Shown here: positions 47,817-60,620 of the stretch, piece after piece
Numbering within the stretch: position 1 is the first letter of the stretch
How the letters are laid out: the number at the start of each line of letters is the position of its first letter
Assembly (NCBI GenBank): GCA_963082875.1
Contig: OY720097.1
Span: 10,114,501-10,178,500, forward strand
Length of the DNA stretch: 64,000 nt
Source of the DNA: Corella eumyota
Lineage: Eukaryota > Chordata > Ascidiacea > Phlebobranchia > Corellidae
Direction of reading: 5' to 3'
Program-made: the position numbers and the translations under genes
Notes under the pieces: generated by a model
Databases searched by the model: none
What the model was told of the DNA's origin: nothing
Seen by the model: the letters and a program-made list of their open reading frames with translations, nothing else

Positions 47817-50800
47817 CCTTATTTTTTTGTTGATTGTCTTTTTTTATTCTCTGGTCGCTGCGAGAGATTTTTTGCAGTATTTTGCCGTTAAAAACGTTTT
47901 AAAGGCTGCATCATATTGCATAACTTTTTGACTTCCATTTTTTTTTTGAAATTTAATGTTTTCCACTTAGTCTTTATGTTATGCAAAAATATTTTTGTAA
48001 AGTGCAGTTATATATGGGTAGTACTTAAATGTCAAATCTTAATAATATTACTTATTAAAATATTCCAAATAATTACTTTACAGAAGTAACGTTATACCCT
48101 TGCTTACCCTTATCTTATTCGTCCAATAGGCGACCCAGTTCAATTATTAAAATTTGACATGTTAGTAATCCGTGTTTATGGTAAAATTTAAAAAATTTGC
48201 GACTCAGTAAAAAATTATTATTTTTAAATAAAAAGATTTTTGTCAACAAATTCATATTTCTACGCGTGAATGTTTATATTTACCTATATATTTTTCTTTT
48301 AAAGTTCGCTAGCGTTTTTTCAACACGTCAAGCATTTAGGGATCTTAAAAAATAAGCAATTTTTTTCGTGTAATTTATTAAATCTGTACATTTTTTTTGC
48401 AAAATGCCTTTGCATTTATGTATATTTCACTTACATAAAAATGTAACAATTTGCAAAAATCTACTGAAATTGTCAAGTATTAGATAATTTGACTTTTAAA
48501 TTGTAAAAATTGTATGTTTTTTTGAACAAATTAAACTGACGCTTTGTTGTTATTTTATTAATTCCGCTTTTTTTTTTTTATTAGTCATTACCATGTTTCA
48601 TTTTATTTCATGACGCTGTATTTTTCACAATTTATTTTCTAAGTGCATTACCCAATATGTTGGATTTTCAGTAACAATAATGCAATAATTTTTTAAAGAA
48701 AACCGTCTTCCACATATTTATATTTAAACTAAGTTACTTATTTGTTATCACATTTTTGAGTTTTTTATTTTTTTTATTTTTGTTTTAAAGATCACTAAAC
48801 ACTTGGAATCATTTTTTTTTAACAATTTTGATTGAACATGACATGAAAATATCAGTTTCTGATACACACACATGCTTCTACTTGTAAATACGTTAACATA
48901 TATTCAGAATTGTTCCATCTATTTCTTCTTAACAATGTTTTCATATTTCTTTGCCCTTGCGTTATTAATAATAAACATTTTATAAACAATTTTTTTTAAG
49001 TTTTTAAATTTAAGCCGGCAGCGTGGTGTAGTGGTCAGAACACATGACTTTACTACACGAGGTCTTTGATTCGATCCCCTCTGCTCTTGTGCTGTAGTGC
49101 GCTTAAGTAAAGTGCTATAAACGGTATGAACTCCCGCGAGTCAATACCTAATCAAAAATAAACGAAAATATACCAAATTGCCCGAATAAATATAAAAAAT
49201 CAAGACATGCCTAGCTGAAAAAGTTGTTCCAAAATTTAAAGCAAAAGAAACATTTTTTTAAAGTTTCAACAACAACATTATATTTAAAGAATACTTACGT
49301 TCTTTGTCAAGTACGCAATAATGAGAAAATAGAGTTACCAATCACCAGAAAATTCTGAAAAAAATTAATTATAAAAATACTAGATTTCTAAATCTCACGA
49401 CACGGTACGCTTTTTTTAAATTCTCCATTTTTTCACTTAATCATACTAAAAGTCATTTGAATGTAGGTGCGTTGTTTCTGCACAATTTAACTCAATAATC
49501 TGCAATTCCATGCTGTATCAACAGTCCAGTAGGTCCAGTCAAAATTATTTGCCCTGGTGTATGACAACACAATAGTCATAGTAGCACGTGGCGACAAATG
49601 TCTGTTTGAACTGATGACCTTTATTAATAAGGCGATTTCTTGTCAAAACAAACATGATTGTTCTTAATAATGTAAATTATTTATTTGTTTGTTTTAGTTT
49701 AAAAAATTTAATTTCACTAGACTGGGTGGCTTATTCTATTAAATGAACTGCATAATAGAATCAATAAAACATATAAAATTATTAAAAGATATCATTGCTT
49801 TATTTAAATATAGCAAAATTGCCGAATTTAAATAAATCCAAAGTTTATTTATTTTTGATAATTAGCCCAGAAAATGTCAAACTAACTTAAAAAAATTTTA
49901 CTATTGTTTTTTTTACTATTGTAGTCCTTGGTTATAGTCGCTTCAAACCTTATTTTTCACCGTTAGTTTTGGACAGTCTTTTTCTGACGCCATTCCTTTT
50001 AAAATAAACAATCAATTTTTAAATTTCACTTTTGACATGACTGTTATTATGTGACTGAAAGATTTTGGACTAAAATTTGACCGGTCGTTAATATTGTTTG
50101 AATAACAAAGCTTGATTAGTACTTCTCCCTTAGTTAAAAGTTTACTGTTAACGGGGCTTTAAAAACTCAAATAAAATCAAAATCGTCGGTTTCGGTTGCA
50201 GCTATTGGATCGCTGTAGCAAAATGGTTTAGTCTGATTTTTTAGAGTGAATGAGAACAATAGTGAATGTGATTCCAAATTTAATGTTACTTTTAAACACT
50301 TTTAAATATGTTTAAGTGTAGGCAAGGCAATAATACAACACATTTAAAACAAACCTAGTGGTTGTGGTCTAAAAAACAACATTGTAAGTATGATATTTTA
50401 GACAGACTATAGCGCCAATTGTAATATTGTATGTCATTACATAAGTTTAAATACCGTCAGACATGTAGAAATCAAAAAGTAATGACAAAAGATTTAGCTG
50501 CAGAATGTTTTCTGTTTGTTAAATATTGCTTAATATTTTAGTATTCTCTTTTAAATCGGTTTTCTGTAAATACTCGTTTTGTTCTTGTTAAAGCTTTTTT
50601 AAAAACAAAAGCAATGAAAAAAACTAGTAACACGTTTTAAATTGGTTATTTATAGATAATAGTTACACCTACAGTTAATGAAGTTGCACCATTATCAACT
50701 CCTGAAAAAAAACTCTTGCGCCGTGGGAAAAAAGCTTAAACAACAATTAAAAGCTTTGGTAACAATGCAATTACCAAACCGCAACGTACTTTACAGAAAT

Positions 50801-52352
50801 ACCACTTGTCCATAAAATTATAAATTTGCTTAAAATTTGTATATAAGTTAATACACTTAGGCCTAATCACAGGTTCGATCATTTTTTGTCGCCTTAAACT
50901 GTGAAGCACTTAAACAATGTTTTTTCACACGTCTATAGAACCAAGAGAAACTTATACTTTTAATCTGAAATATTTTAAAGAATTTGAGGTTGGGAAGAAA
51001 AACGTAATTTAAATAATTTCATTGTCAGTATAAAAAATAGGAGGATTACGAAGGATTTTATAAAATTTAGAAATCCGTGCGTTGGTTGTAAAGTGAAATA
51101 CTGCAACGCATTATTAGATTAGGGAGAGTAGCCTGCGTTACGTGGTTAAGTTAAACAGTTAATTGTTTACACGTAATGTTGATAGATGTAGTTAGTTACT
51201 AGTTACTTGTTGTTGCGTTGGTTACCGCCATTATTTTAGAATCTTTAGCTGTATTTACATGACAGTTTTATAAATCGTTAGTTAAGACAAGCGTTATCTT
51301 TAAGAAATATAAATTTATAATTTGTAGTAATACGAACAATCGCACTTCTACAAAAGTTAAGAAACTAAACGATTTTAATTTAATATTAACTTAAAACCAA
51401 AAATATAGAAAGCGAATATTTAAAATCCAGGTTTTAAAATAGATCAAATAAGCTAAAAGGCGGTAATTAAAATATGGAACACTAAATTAACCCTAAAGCC
51501 CGAATATAAAATTTTTAAAAATAATAAAGTTATTATTATGTTTAGATTTTACGTTATTATTTTTTTAAATGTGATTGGATAACGTTAAAGCTTTATTGCC
51601 TAACATTTGTTCATGAATTGGTTGACAATACTATTACCTGGAATTGGCAAGGAAAAGTAACGATATTTTTATTTTGCTTTTTCGAAATGTTTCCGCTAAG
51701 GTAACATGTGTTGTTTTGAGTTTTTGTTTTAAAAAAATCGTGATACAAGTAACGACCGGAAATAATTTCGTTTCAGGTCAACGCGCTTCGATTTTTTAAT
51801 TGGCGACGAATTACGTTTTCTGTTTCCGTTTTGGAGCAAATAGAACACGTGCGCGATTTGTCGAAACGAGCAGCCAAGATCACATAAGGAAAGTTGTTTA
51901 CTAGAATAGTCAGCACCTTAAAATTAAATAAATCGCAATTTTAACCTATTCATTCAAATAAAAATCTGGTAAGAAGTCAATAAAATTATCTAGAGATAAC
52001 ATTTTGTTGAAAAAGGCTTAGTTAAATAGGGCAAGTAGCGTTTATCGAACACAAGTAAATGTTGAATTGATTTGTGTATGTTAATATCTTGAACACTAGA
52101 AGTTTGACAGATTTAAGTAGTAAGACTTTAAATGTAAAGTCTTTGTTGGTTTTTGGCTTAATTTTTGGCAGCTGCCACTACGCACTGCAGTTTTTTATTT
52201 GGTAGCAATTTTAATGCAAAAATTTGAATTAAATTACTTTAACAACTAATAACATCCACATTAGGGTAATCTACTGATTTTTGTTGTTGTTTGGTTACTC
52301 ATTTTCAAAGTTTATTTAGATTTTATGATATAGTTATCTCTTTTTTTTAACA
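47817..52352. other. 4.5-kb intergenic stretch
   Basis: Holds the GRAF 3' untranslated region, a SINE at 49014, and two candidate unassigned exons (50656-50739 and 51777-51887, both described under findings). The 600 bp before 52353 should contain the promoter of the first receptor gene, and an E-box CACGTG lies at 51846-51851. Nothing else recognisable was seen. Confidence 0.5.
49014..49190 (+). mobile_element. tRNA-derived SINE, 3' truncated or diverged
   Basis: Begins GCCGGCAGCGTGGTGTAGTG. It has a decayed B-box (TTTGATTCGATCCCC) and a body match GCTATAAACGGTATGAACTC. The region past about 49150 is diverged from the other copies. Confidence 0.75.
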
Positions 52353-55300
52353 ATGAATTTTGATTACACCGGAGAAATCGGTTTTCCGCCCGCCGGAAAT
52401 GCGGACCTGGACGCCGGCTTTTTACCGCAATATTCCGAAGACGAGGGGCTACAATATCCCACCCAAAACGAATCAGATATGCTTTCGCCTGTAAATTGTT
52501 CCGATTATAAGGAATTTATAAATGAGATGAATAATTTTGTGGCACCAAGCCAAGTTGCAATACCTATTGTTTTTTGTGTTATTTGCTTGATCGGGTTAAT
52601 AGGAAATGGTTTGGTAAGTTTAAAATATGATAAAAAGCCGTTAAACTTAAACACTGTAAATTATTACAAAAATTGTTCACTTACAATTTTAAATTTACTG
52701 GGAAATTTTTTTGTCGTGTAGATGCTATCTCCAACTCTAAGTGATTGCCTATTAATTTCATGTTATTTTTTAAGGTTATGTTTGTAATATTTGGCAGTAA
52801 AGAAATGACGAAAACGGTTGCTAATATTTATATTTGGAACCTAGCAGTTGCTGACACCTTGCTTCTTATTTCTTTGCCTTTTACTTCAACACAAAGGGTT
52901 ATCGATTTATGGCCGTTCGGCATTGCCATGTGCAAGGTAAACACTAAATTAAAAATCGAAATATTGATTTAATGTATATACAGTGTACATACGCATTTTT
53001 AACATTTTAAAAGCTATAACCGATTACAAAAATCGGATTATTGCTAAAAATCAAAACATAACTAATAACTTAGGCAACCGAATCTAATAAGTGACTTTGC
53101 AGACTATGACGTAATGTATTTAGAAAGACTTGCGTTTCGTCTTGCGAAATATAAAAACACTTACAAAAATAAAATAAACTTGACTTTTTTGTAAATGTAG
53201 TAAGTTTCAAGGCTTTGACTTTCTTAAGATTTAACTACATTTTAACTACTATTTACTTATACAATCTTAAACATAAATGTGTTTTATGGTTATATCAAGG
53301 TTTTGCGGTTTAACTTAATTACTTTTTGTAACTTAAATATAGATGAAAATTTTAGGTACTTTGCAAACAAATATAACTTTGCTGAAGCTTTTTGTGTTTT
53401 TAATAAATGTCGGTGCGTCTAAAGTGATATAGAATATAACATTTAATAAATATAAAAGTTAAAAGCAAGTAATAACAAATTTTAACTACGACAAAACGGT
53501 ACAAAAAATACATATTTATAAACTAAATTATATTAAAAAAGTGAAAAAATTCTAACTACACCTTTTTGTCCACATTAGTTATTAAGTAATTCTTAAAAAA
53601 CAAATGACTTTTGTTAAGCTTACTAAATTGTTTGTGTAGTAAATAAATAATTTAATCTTATTTTAATATAAACTTACTTTTTAAGCACTAATTAAACATT
53701 GGTTTGTTTCATTTAAAAGATTGTGGAGTCGGTGAAATATCTCAATCTTTTTGCCAGTATATTCTTCCTAACTGCAATGTCGGTGGATCGATATATTGCG
53801 GTAGTTTATGTCGTGGCTTCAAGCAAATGGAGAACAAGTCGCAATACATTCTTTGTATGTTTTTCTATAGAGTATTAAAAAACAGTTTTGTAAAAAAGAG
53901 ATTTGTTTTAAGTCCAAAGCCCAGAAAAAAGTGGACATGGAAACGGGCTAATTATTATTAACGGGTTTCTTTTTTTTAGATTTGTATGGGCATTTGGGCA
54001 GTGTCATTAGTAATGGTGATTCCCCTACTTATTCACACAAAAACACACGGAGGTAATTTTTTAACTAAAATGTTGTTGTAATTAACCTGTGTTAACCTAA
54101 AATATATATATTTACATTTTTTTGATTTGATCATTGAATTGTTGCCTAAAACAAGTAATACATTGAACAAACACCTCTACTAATGCAGTGAAAATAAACA
54201 TAAGCATTGTTGAACAAACTATAATAGGTCAGCTTTTTTTCTACGTGCCTAATAAATCGCATTACTGGTTATCAAAACAAGATTATTTATTTTTCGCGTC
54301 TTCAAAGCTTTTCTTTTTTTGTAGTCCGCAAATAATCTAATTTCTTTTGATGTTAAAATTGCGGTTTAATTACAATGTACGTGTTTTTGTTTAATTTGGA
54401 TTTTAAACTAAAAAATAATAATATTTTGCTCTATCTTTGCGCCATAAATTCCCCCTGTTTACGTATAGTGCTTAATTTTTGTAATTAATTTTAAAATATT
54501 CGTTTGTTTATAAAGTTTTTTGCATAATTGCTTTTATATAAAAATACTTGGTATATAATAAATTGTTATACACAATTAAATACGTAATTAAAGCTAGCCT
54601 GGTGTAAATTAAATAAAATATAAAAATTTAAATATTTGCTTTTTAGGTAGATGTGGACTTGTATTTTTCCATGACCTTAAGCACGAACAATTAAAATTTT
54701 ACGACTATTTGGAACCAACTACGGATTTAAGAACCTTAAAAGATTGTGACGACCTTTATACATACGATGAATTCTACTCATTTTCATTTGGCCAAAACCA
54801 ATTAGATAGCAACGTTGGAAATATTTCCCCCGAACGACGTACCGGTAATTTTTGAATAAACATTTTAGCATAAATAAAAACTTTGTCTAACTATTATGAA
54901 AAGTTTCATGTCATAAACGAGTTAGTCCGAACACAATGCGCAAGATTCTATGTAAACTTGAAAATACATGAAAAAATATTTTTTAAACACTACCTAAGCC
55001 ATCCCTGCATGAAACGTTAAGTATATTGTAATATACTAGTGTGACTTTTCAGTTTTAGCACAGGAAAGTGTAATGTGCGTTTCCATGTGTAAATTTATTG
55101 TAGTGTTTTGTATATTTTAAAGTGTTTTTATGTGTTTTTTTAACAGTCAAAGCGGAGTACCTAGGCATTTACTAAATTAGAAAGATCTTCTCGTTTTAAT
55201 AAACAGTCCAGAGCGATATTAATATACATTTAGAACCTTTTATTATATCGCCACCTAAGTGTTAGCTAAATCACGAGCCGACCAAACGTTTTTGTAACAG

Positions 55301-57807
55301 AAGCATTTTGTTGGCCTAACTCAGTCTCAGGTTTGGCTTGGCATTTTCAGATTTTAATAAACCAAAAGAAACCAATTTATTTTATTATGTAAATTTGTAT
55401 TTACCTAATTGGTGTACAAGGTATCGAAAAAATTTGATTTGACACACAATAAGAACCAAAATTTTACAACAAAAAATAGTTATGGTGTATTATCAAATTC
55501 ACGTTACACTAGATACACAAGTAAATACATTACATTTTATCTTTAACCTTACAAGAGTTTAAATATAAATTAAAAGGTTAAATTTTTAGGCGGATCTTCT
55601 GGTGACTACAATTATGGAGAAAACAAAAATTTACACCTAAATCCTGTAGATGAGTCGAAAACTGAAAACGAAAAATTTGTAACATGTAGCTATGAATACT
55701 CCTCGCAAACACTTAACGTGTATCTGATATTTACATTTGTTATTGGATTCGTTGTGCCGTTTGTTATCATCACGATATGTTACAGCATGATTATTGTAAA
55801 GTTATTGCGCCCTTCGGAGACAAGGAGTCGATCTAAACAGGTTAAAACAAGCAACGACTAAATTATATTTTTAAAAACCTTTTTTTTAAATTTTTGTTAT
55901 AACAGTGTTTATATGAAATAATTTAAAAATGCTAGATGACTTTTAGGCTGAAAAAACTCGCCGAAAGGTAACGCGGATGGTGGTGGCGCTAGTGGTCACA
56001 TTTTTTATTTGCTGGCTTCCGTTTAATATCTGGCACCTTCTAAAAATTAAGGGTGTTACTGTTCCTGTTGGAACATGCCAAAATATTGATGACGTCACGT
56101 TCGTGCTTGGTTATTCAAACAGGTATTTAATAAACTGTTCACTTTAAAACATACTCAATTGTAAAATAGAACTTTTTTTTATTAATATCGCAATGTAAAC
56201 AAGGTTTTATTACCGAGTAAAATTAATTATAGTTAAAATTGATTTAGTCTAGTTGTATAAATTAAGGACTTGTTCTTGCGGTAAACTGTAAAAACGTTAA
56301 ATAAGAATAAACTTGTTAAATGCAAGAATCAAATTTAAAAAAAATTTAGTTTCTTGAACCCAATATTATATACATTCCTTGGACATAATTTCCAAGAAAG
56401 ATTGCGGAAAAGCATCGCAATCTCACTTCGCTCCTTCTCCTTTACAACCTTTACTCGATTTACGACCAATACTATAAGGTAATAAATATTTTGATAAAGC
56501 TTTAACTTTTTACAAAATTATTTTTTTAAGTTATAATTTGATAAGATTATCAAAATTCTTAAATTTTAAGTAATGTTGATATATGTATAGTCGAGCCGAA
56601 ACAGCGGGAGCATATAGTAGGAAAATGGATGCCAGTAATTCTGAACCAGCTGACTGTTCTATTAAAATTACACAACCACTTTGTTCGGTAAATTCATTAT
56701 TATTGCTAAATTTAATCTCGGCTTCATTTTTTATATCATCTTAAAGTGATAAATTATATATTTTTATTTAACCCAAAACCTTGTGGCTCGTAGTTTGAAG
56801 TCATGACCGCATCATACTATTAAACCACTCGCTTAAATAATTTCTTAACATGGCACAAAAATTGACACCAAACCGTCACCAGTTGGTGAGTTAGATAAAA
56901 AAAGGTTATTCTTAAAAATAAAGATTAAAACCTGCATTTGCCAAACGTAAAATTTTTTTAAAGCAAATAAATTTTTGCTAGTTAATTTTTTATTTCTACT
57001 TTAACATGTAACCTGTTGATGATGAGTTTAACCTAATTTAAATTCGATTAACATTTTGAATAGGAAATTATCGGACGTTCGGATTTCCTAAGGACCAAAT
57101 TAAATTGTTTGTTTCACTATGTTGCATTTTAAATCACGTTTCTGGTTTGTAACGGATACACCTTGGATACAATCTATTACCATTCGGTTTCCTCAATCTT
57201 TTAATTGGACTAATCTGTTTTTCGTCATCAAACATAAATTGAAAAATTATTGAAAGAATTTCTTAAAACAATTGGTAGAAAAGTCCTATCGATTTTTTAA
57301 TTAAACGAAATTTCATAACAGCCAAAAATTAATTATTTTGTCGCTTCCTTATGCTGGTTGTTAAATATTAACGATTTTCAAATCAAATAACAAATAAATA
57401 TTTTATGTATGTCCCACAGTGTGATAAAATTAACTAAAAATTGTTATTAAAGCAATGCAACGAATTGTTTTGGAAAATACATGACTATTTATAAACCACA
57501 GACAGTGATTAATCTGACGATCGAAGAGTAGGCGACACAAAGTCTAGTTTTGCGGCCAAGTCCAAATCTTTTCCCACAATCATTTTTCGTTATCCCGATT
57601 TGTAAATACATAAATTTTGAACCATGGGCGACAATAATCAACCAAAAAGTGACATATTGGAAAATTAAACCTCATTTTTAAAGCAAGTAGCAAATCGGAT
57701 TAACACAACTTTTATTGTAGGTTAAAGAAGAGGAGTTTGAGTCGCGTAACACCCGACTATCCACTAGCGGCGCTACCACTAAGCTTATGGAAGAAAAGGA
57801 AACCTGA
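52353..57807 (+). CDS. Class A peptide-type GPCR with long second extracellular loop
   Basis: Seven-TM receptor. Ten exons: 52353-52613, 52775-52936, 53720-53854, 53980-54052, 54647-54844, 55590-55840, 55947-56122, 56350-56478, 56591-56687, 57721-57807. They join in frame to 522 residues. The N-terminus is acidic and tyrosine-bearing (MNFDYTGEIGF) with sequons NESD and NCSD. TM1 ends GLIGNGL. TM2 has NIYIWNLAVADTLLLISLPF, WPFG and Cys lie before TM3, and DRYIAVVY ends TM3. ECL2 is about 110 residues, acidic and tyrosine-rich (YDYLEPTTDL, GDYNYGENK). TM6 is FFICWLPFNIW and TM7 is GYSNRFLNPILYTFLG. TM2, DRY and NPILY resemble somatostatin/opioid/galanin receptors, while the long ECL2 recalls the C3a receptor. 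The ligand cannot be told. The next gene is a tandem paralogue with matching intron positions. Confidence 0.92.
55140..55180 (-). repeat. Repeat fragment shared with 58780-58830
   Basis: On the minus strand it reads CTAGGTACTCCGCTTTGACT. Almost the same string, CTAGGTACTCCGCTTTAACA, occurs on the plus strand at about 58787. Both are followed by similar AAACACATAAAAACACT-type DNA, so this is an inverted copy of a dispersed repeat. Confidence 0.6.
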
Positions 57808-58779
57808 ATAATTAAATCTTGATGCTAGAGAACGCATAACAAAAAGAGGCACCGGCAATGTTTTTCTCTGTTACGGAATAGGATTAGATTTTTAAATACA
57901 CTTTTTATAATATATTGTCATTATACATCAGACAAAAACCTGTCTTGTGAAGAGTTGAGACACAACATGTTTATGTTAATGGGTTTGTTATTACATTACA
58001 AGATTTTGATTTTAAAAATAGTTTATTTTACTTTCAATCGATTAAATAGCAATTTAAAATTAAAATTTTAAAATTCCTTTAATAAATTTGACAAAATTAT
58101 GTGTTTTTATATTTTAATCATATTGTTTTTCTGTTTATTTTCAAGTATATTCACATTTAAAGTTTTTTTTAAACATAGATGTTGATTATAATATAAAACC
58201 AATATAGTTTTATTTTTAATACTTTTTGTGATAAACTTAACAACTCAATGGTTTTTCAGGCGATCGAATATTTTGTAATTAGGATAATTGTAAAGCATTA
58301 ATAATAAGGTTATATAATTTTTTGTTACAACATTTAAGAAATAACAAATCAATAGTTACTCTAAAATAACCTTTATTTAAATAGATTCTTTGCTAATAAA
58401 TGATCTATAAAATTAAATATAAAAAATGTAATAATCTTTTTGTCATTTTTTGGCCCAAATTTCAAAATTCAGAAGCCAATATTACAAATTCATAAACATT
58501 TTGTTATGTATTGTTATTATTTACAATCGTTTACTCACTTCGACTGTTTGATTTTTGGCAGGTGTAAAAAAATTCAAATATCATTTCTCTGTTTAATCGA
58601 ACTGTCTATATCATATTACTTTTAAATTTTTATTATCAAAAAATAATATGTTTGCTAAGGATTGTATTGTAGTCATTAAATAGCCAAAAAAATTTCTAAG
58701 TTGGGTAAACAGCAGGAATTAAAATTTTATTATTATTTTAAATACAAAAACTATAATATTTACCTCAAAAACAAAATAA

Positions 58780-58960
58780 AAAAACTAGGTACTCCGCTTT
58801 AACAGTTTACCGTAAAACACAAATAAAAAAACAGTTAACTCTGTTATTTATAATTGTAATATTAAAAACAGGTACGCTTACGGTTTAATGGTAAAATACT
58901 ACAACGAACAATAAAACACATACAAAAACACTATAAAATACATTAAAACACTGCCTTCGT
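58780..58960 (+). repeat. Dispersed repeat, partner of 55140
   Basis: Starts ACTAGGTACTCCGCTTTAAC and continues with AAACACAAATAAAAAAACAG and later ACACATACAAAAACACTATA. It matches the reverse complement of the 55040-55180 region of the first receptor gene. Confidence 0.55.
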
Positions 58961-59858
58961 TTTACTATGTAATTTGTCCGCACAAAACCGCTACCCAGCC
59001 CGACGTTTTATTCTTACTGCAAAACCACGCGAAACATTCCAAGGCCTAATTAGGTTCGGGGCAACAAACCACGATAAGAGAGACGGTAACACAACAATAA
59101 AGTTGCACTTAGGGTACAAGACTACAGTATAAGGCACTAGGAACCTCTAGGCTTCAGACATAAAAACGTTTACGTTTCACTTCCATGAGTAAAAAAGCCT
59201 ATCTTGCTTATAAAAATCTTAAGTCAAAAAAGTATTTTGGATAGGGCTAAAACTAATCAGCTATACTTACATTAAAGAACATAATGAACAATTGCGAAAA
59301 ACTAAACTATTTCAAGAAAACTTTAATGTGGCAAATGAGCGTCATTTTTTACATTGTTATTCTAAGGTTTCGTATTAAAAAAAGAGTTGACCCGAAGATG
59401 TCGGGCGCCTATAATATTTAATTCAAACCGTCGTAACACCGCCATTTAAGAACATTCAAAAAAGGTGAAACAAATGCCTAATAAAGCATGTTTGTCTCCA
59501 TTAATATTATGGATTGAGTATGTGAACCAATTTTGTTTTCCATTTATTTTGCAAGATGGTTATAATACAAGCAAAGCAATACATCAAATCTTTTTATATG
59601 TATATAATAAAAATAAAAAAATGTTAAAATATATCACTTTTTTAAACTTTTTGTGCTTTTTACATATAAAAATATTTTTTTAGATTAAGTTTATTGTGTT
59701 TTAGTAATTTCTGCCATTAATTAATGCCAATATATATAAAAAATATTATTAGAAAAAAGTTTAAGTAGGTATATAAATATTTATAACACTATTTAATTTT
59801 TTTTAATCAGATTTATTTTGGAAATTTCGTACTGAAAAATACATACCGAAATAAATGA

Positions 59859-59866
59859 TGACGTCA
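59859..59866. promoter_or_regulatory. CRE palindrome upstream of the second receptor
   Basis: TGACGTCA about 755 bp before the second receptor ATG is the full cAMP-response element consensus. In AT-rich DNA this 8-mer is uncommon, but one site alone is weak evidence. Confidence 0.3.
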
Positions 59867-60620
59867 GCTTACCGACGTAACGAGAGTTGGCTCCATTTAA
59901 AAACCAAAACCTCTTGGGAGCAGGTTTTTGACAAAAAGTGCCAGTTACGCCCAATCTCAAATGATTTTAAGCGGGAAAGCAGTCATTTGATATATTTCCG
60001 GTTGAAAGTAAATTTTAAAAGGTTTTACAAATTATTTCCGTTACAGGTCACTGCAGATTTTTCCACAGAGTGGATTTTGAAAATATTTAAATTTAGGATA
60101 TATTACCAAGTTTTAATATTTGTTTTGTGGTGTGATGATCTGTTAGGTTTAATGTAAATCCAGCTGTGAATAATTGGTGTCAGACACTAATTGAGGCTAT
60201 TTTTGGTTTGTAAAAATATGTGACATAATTAGGTTTTGTTTTTACATTTAAGTGCAGGGCACAGTTAATGGAAATTAAACTTTTACAACAACAAAAAACA
60301 TGTGTTGTTGTTTAAAAAAGGAAGTTAGTTAATAGTTAAAGAAAAGTCACATTTTTGATTTTCTTGAGGAACAAAGTAGTTTTGAAAAACAGTGTTTGAC
60401 ACTTTGTTTACGCCGTTTAGTTTACTTGTGTTTATGTGTCAAGAAAATTTGTGATTTATAAAGTTTTCATACATTTTATAAGTTAAAAAACAGAGTATTC
60501 GTAAAGAAAGCTTTTACAATACAAAAAAATAAAGTAAAATGTTATTTTACAAACGTAAAATAGATCTGCTTTTTTAGATTACAATTTTCTTAAAGCATTA
60601 TTGTTTCTGCTTATCACAAA

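Larger units (their letters stand above)
57808..60620. other. Intergenic stretch between the two receptor genes
   Basis: AT-rich on the left. 58780-59180 includes a dispersed repeat also present in intron 5 of the first receptor gene. 59859-59866 is a perfect CRE palindrome TGACGTCA. A short block ending CAGGTCA at 60050 matches one upstream of the first receptor. No convincing exon was seen. Confidence 0.5.

Noticed and set aside
59855-60157. 100-codon open frame upstream of the second receptor
   Set aside because: No family similarity and no splice link. Only the short CAGGTCA block inside it is matched upstream of the first receptor.
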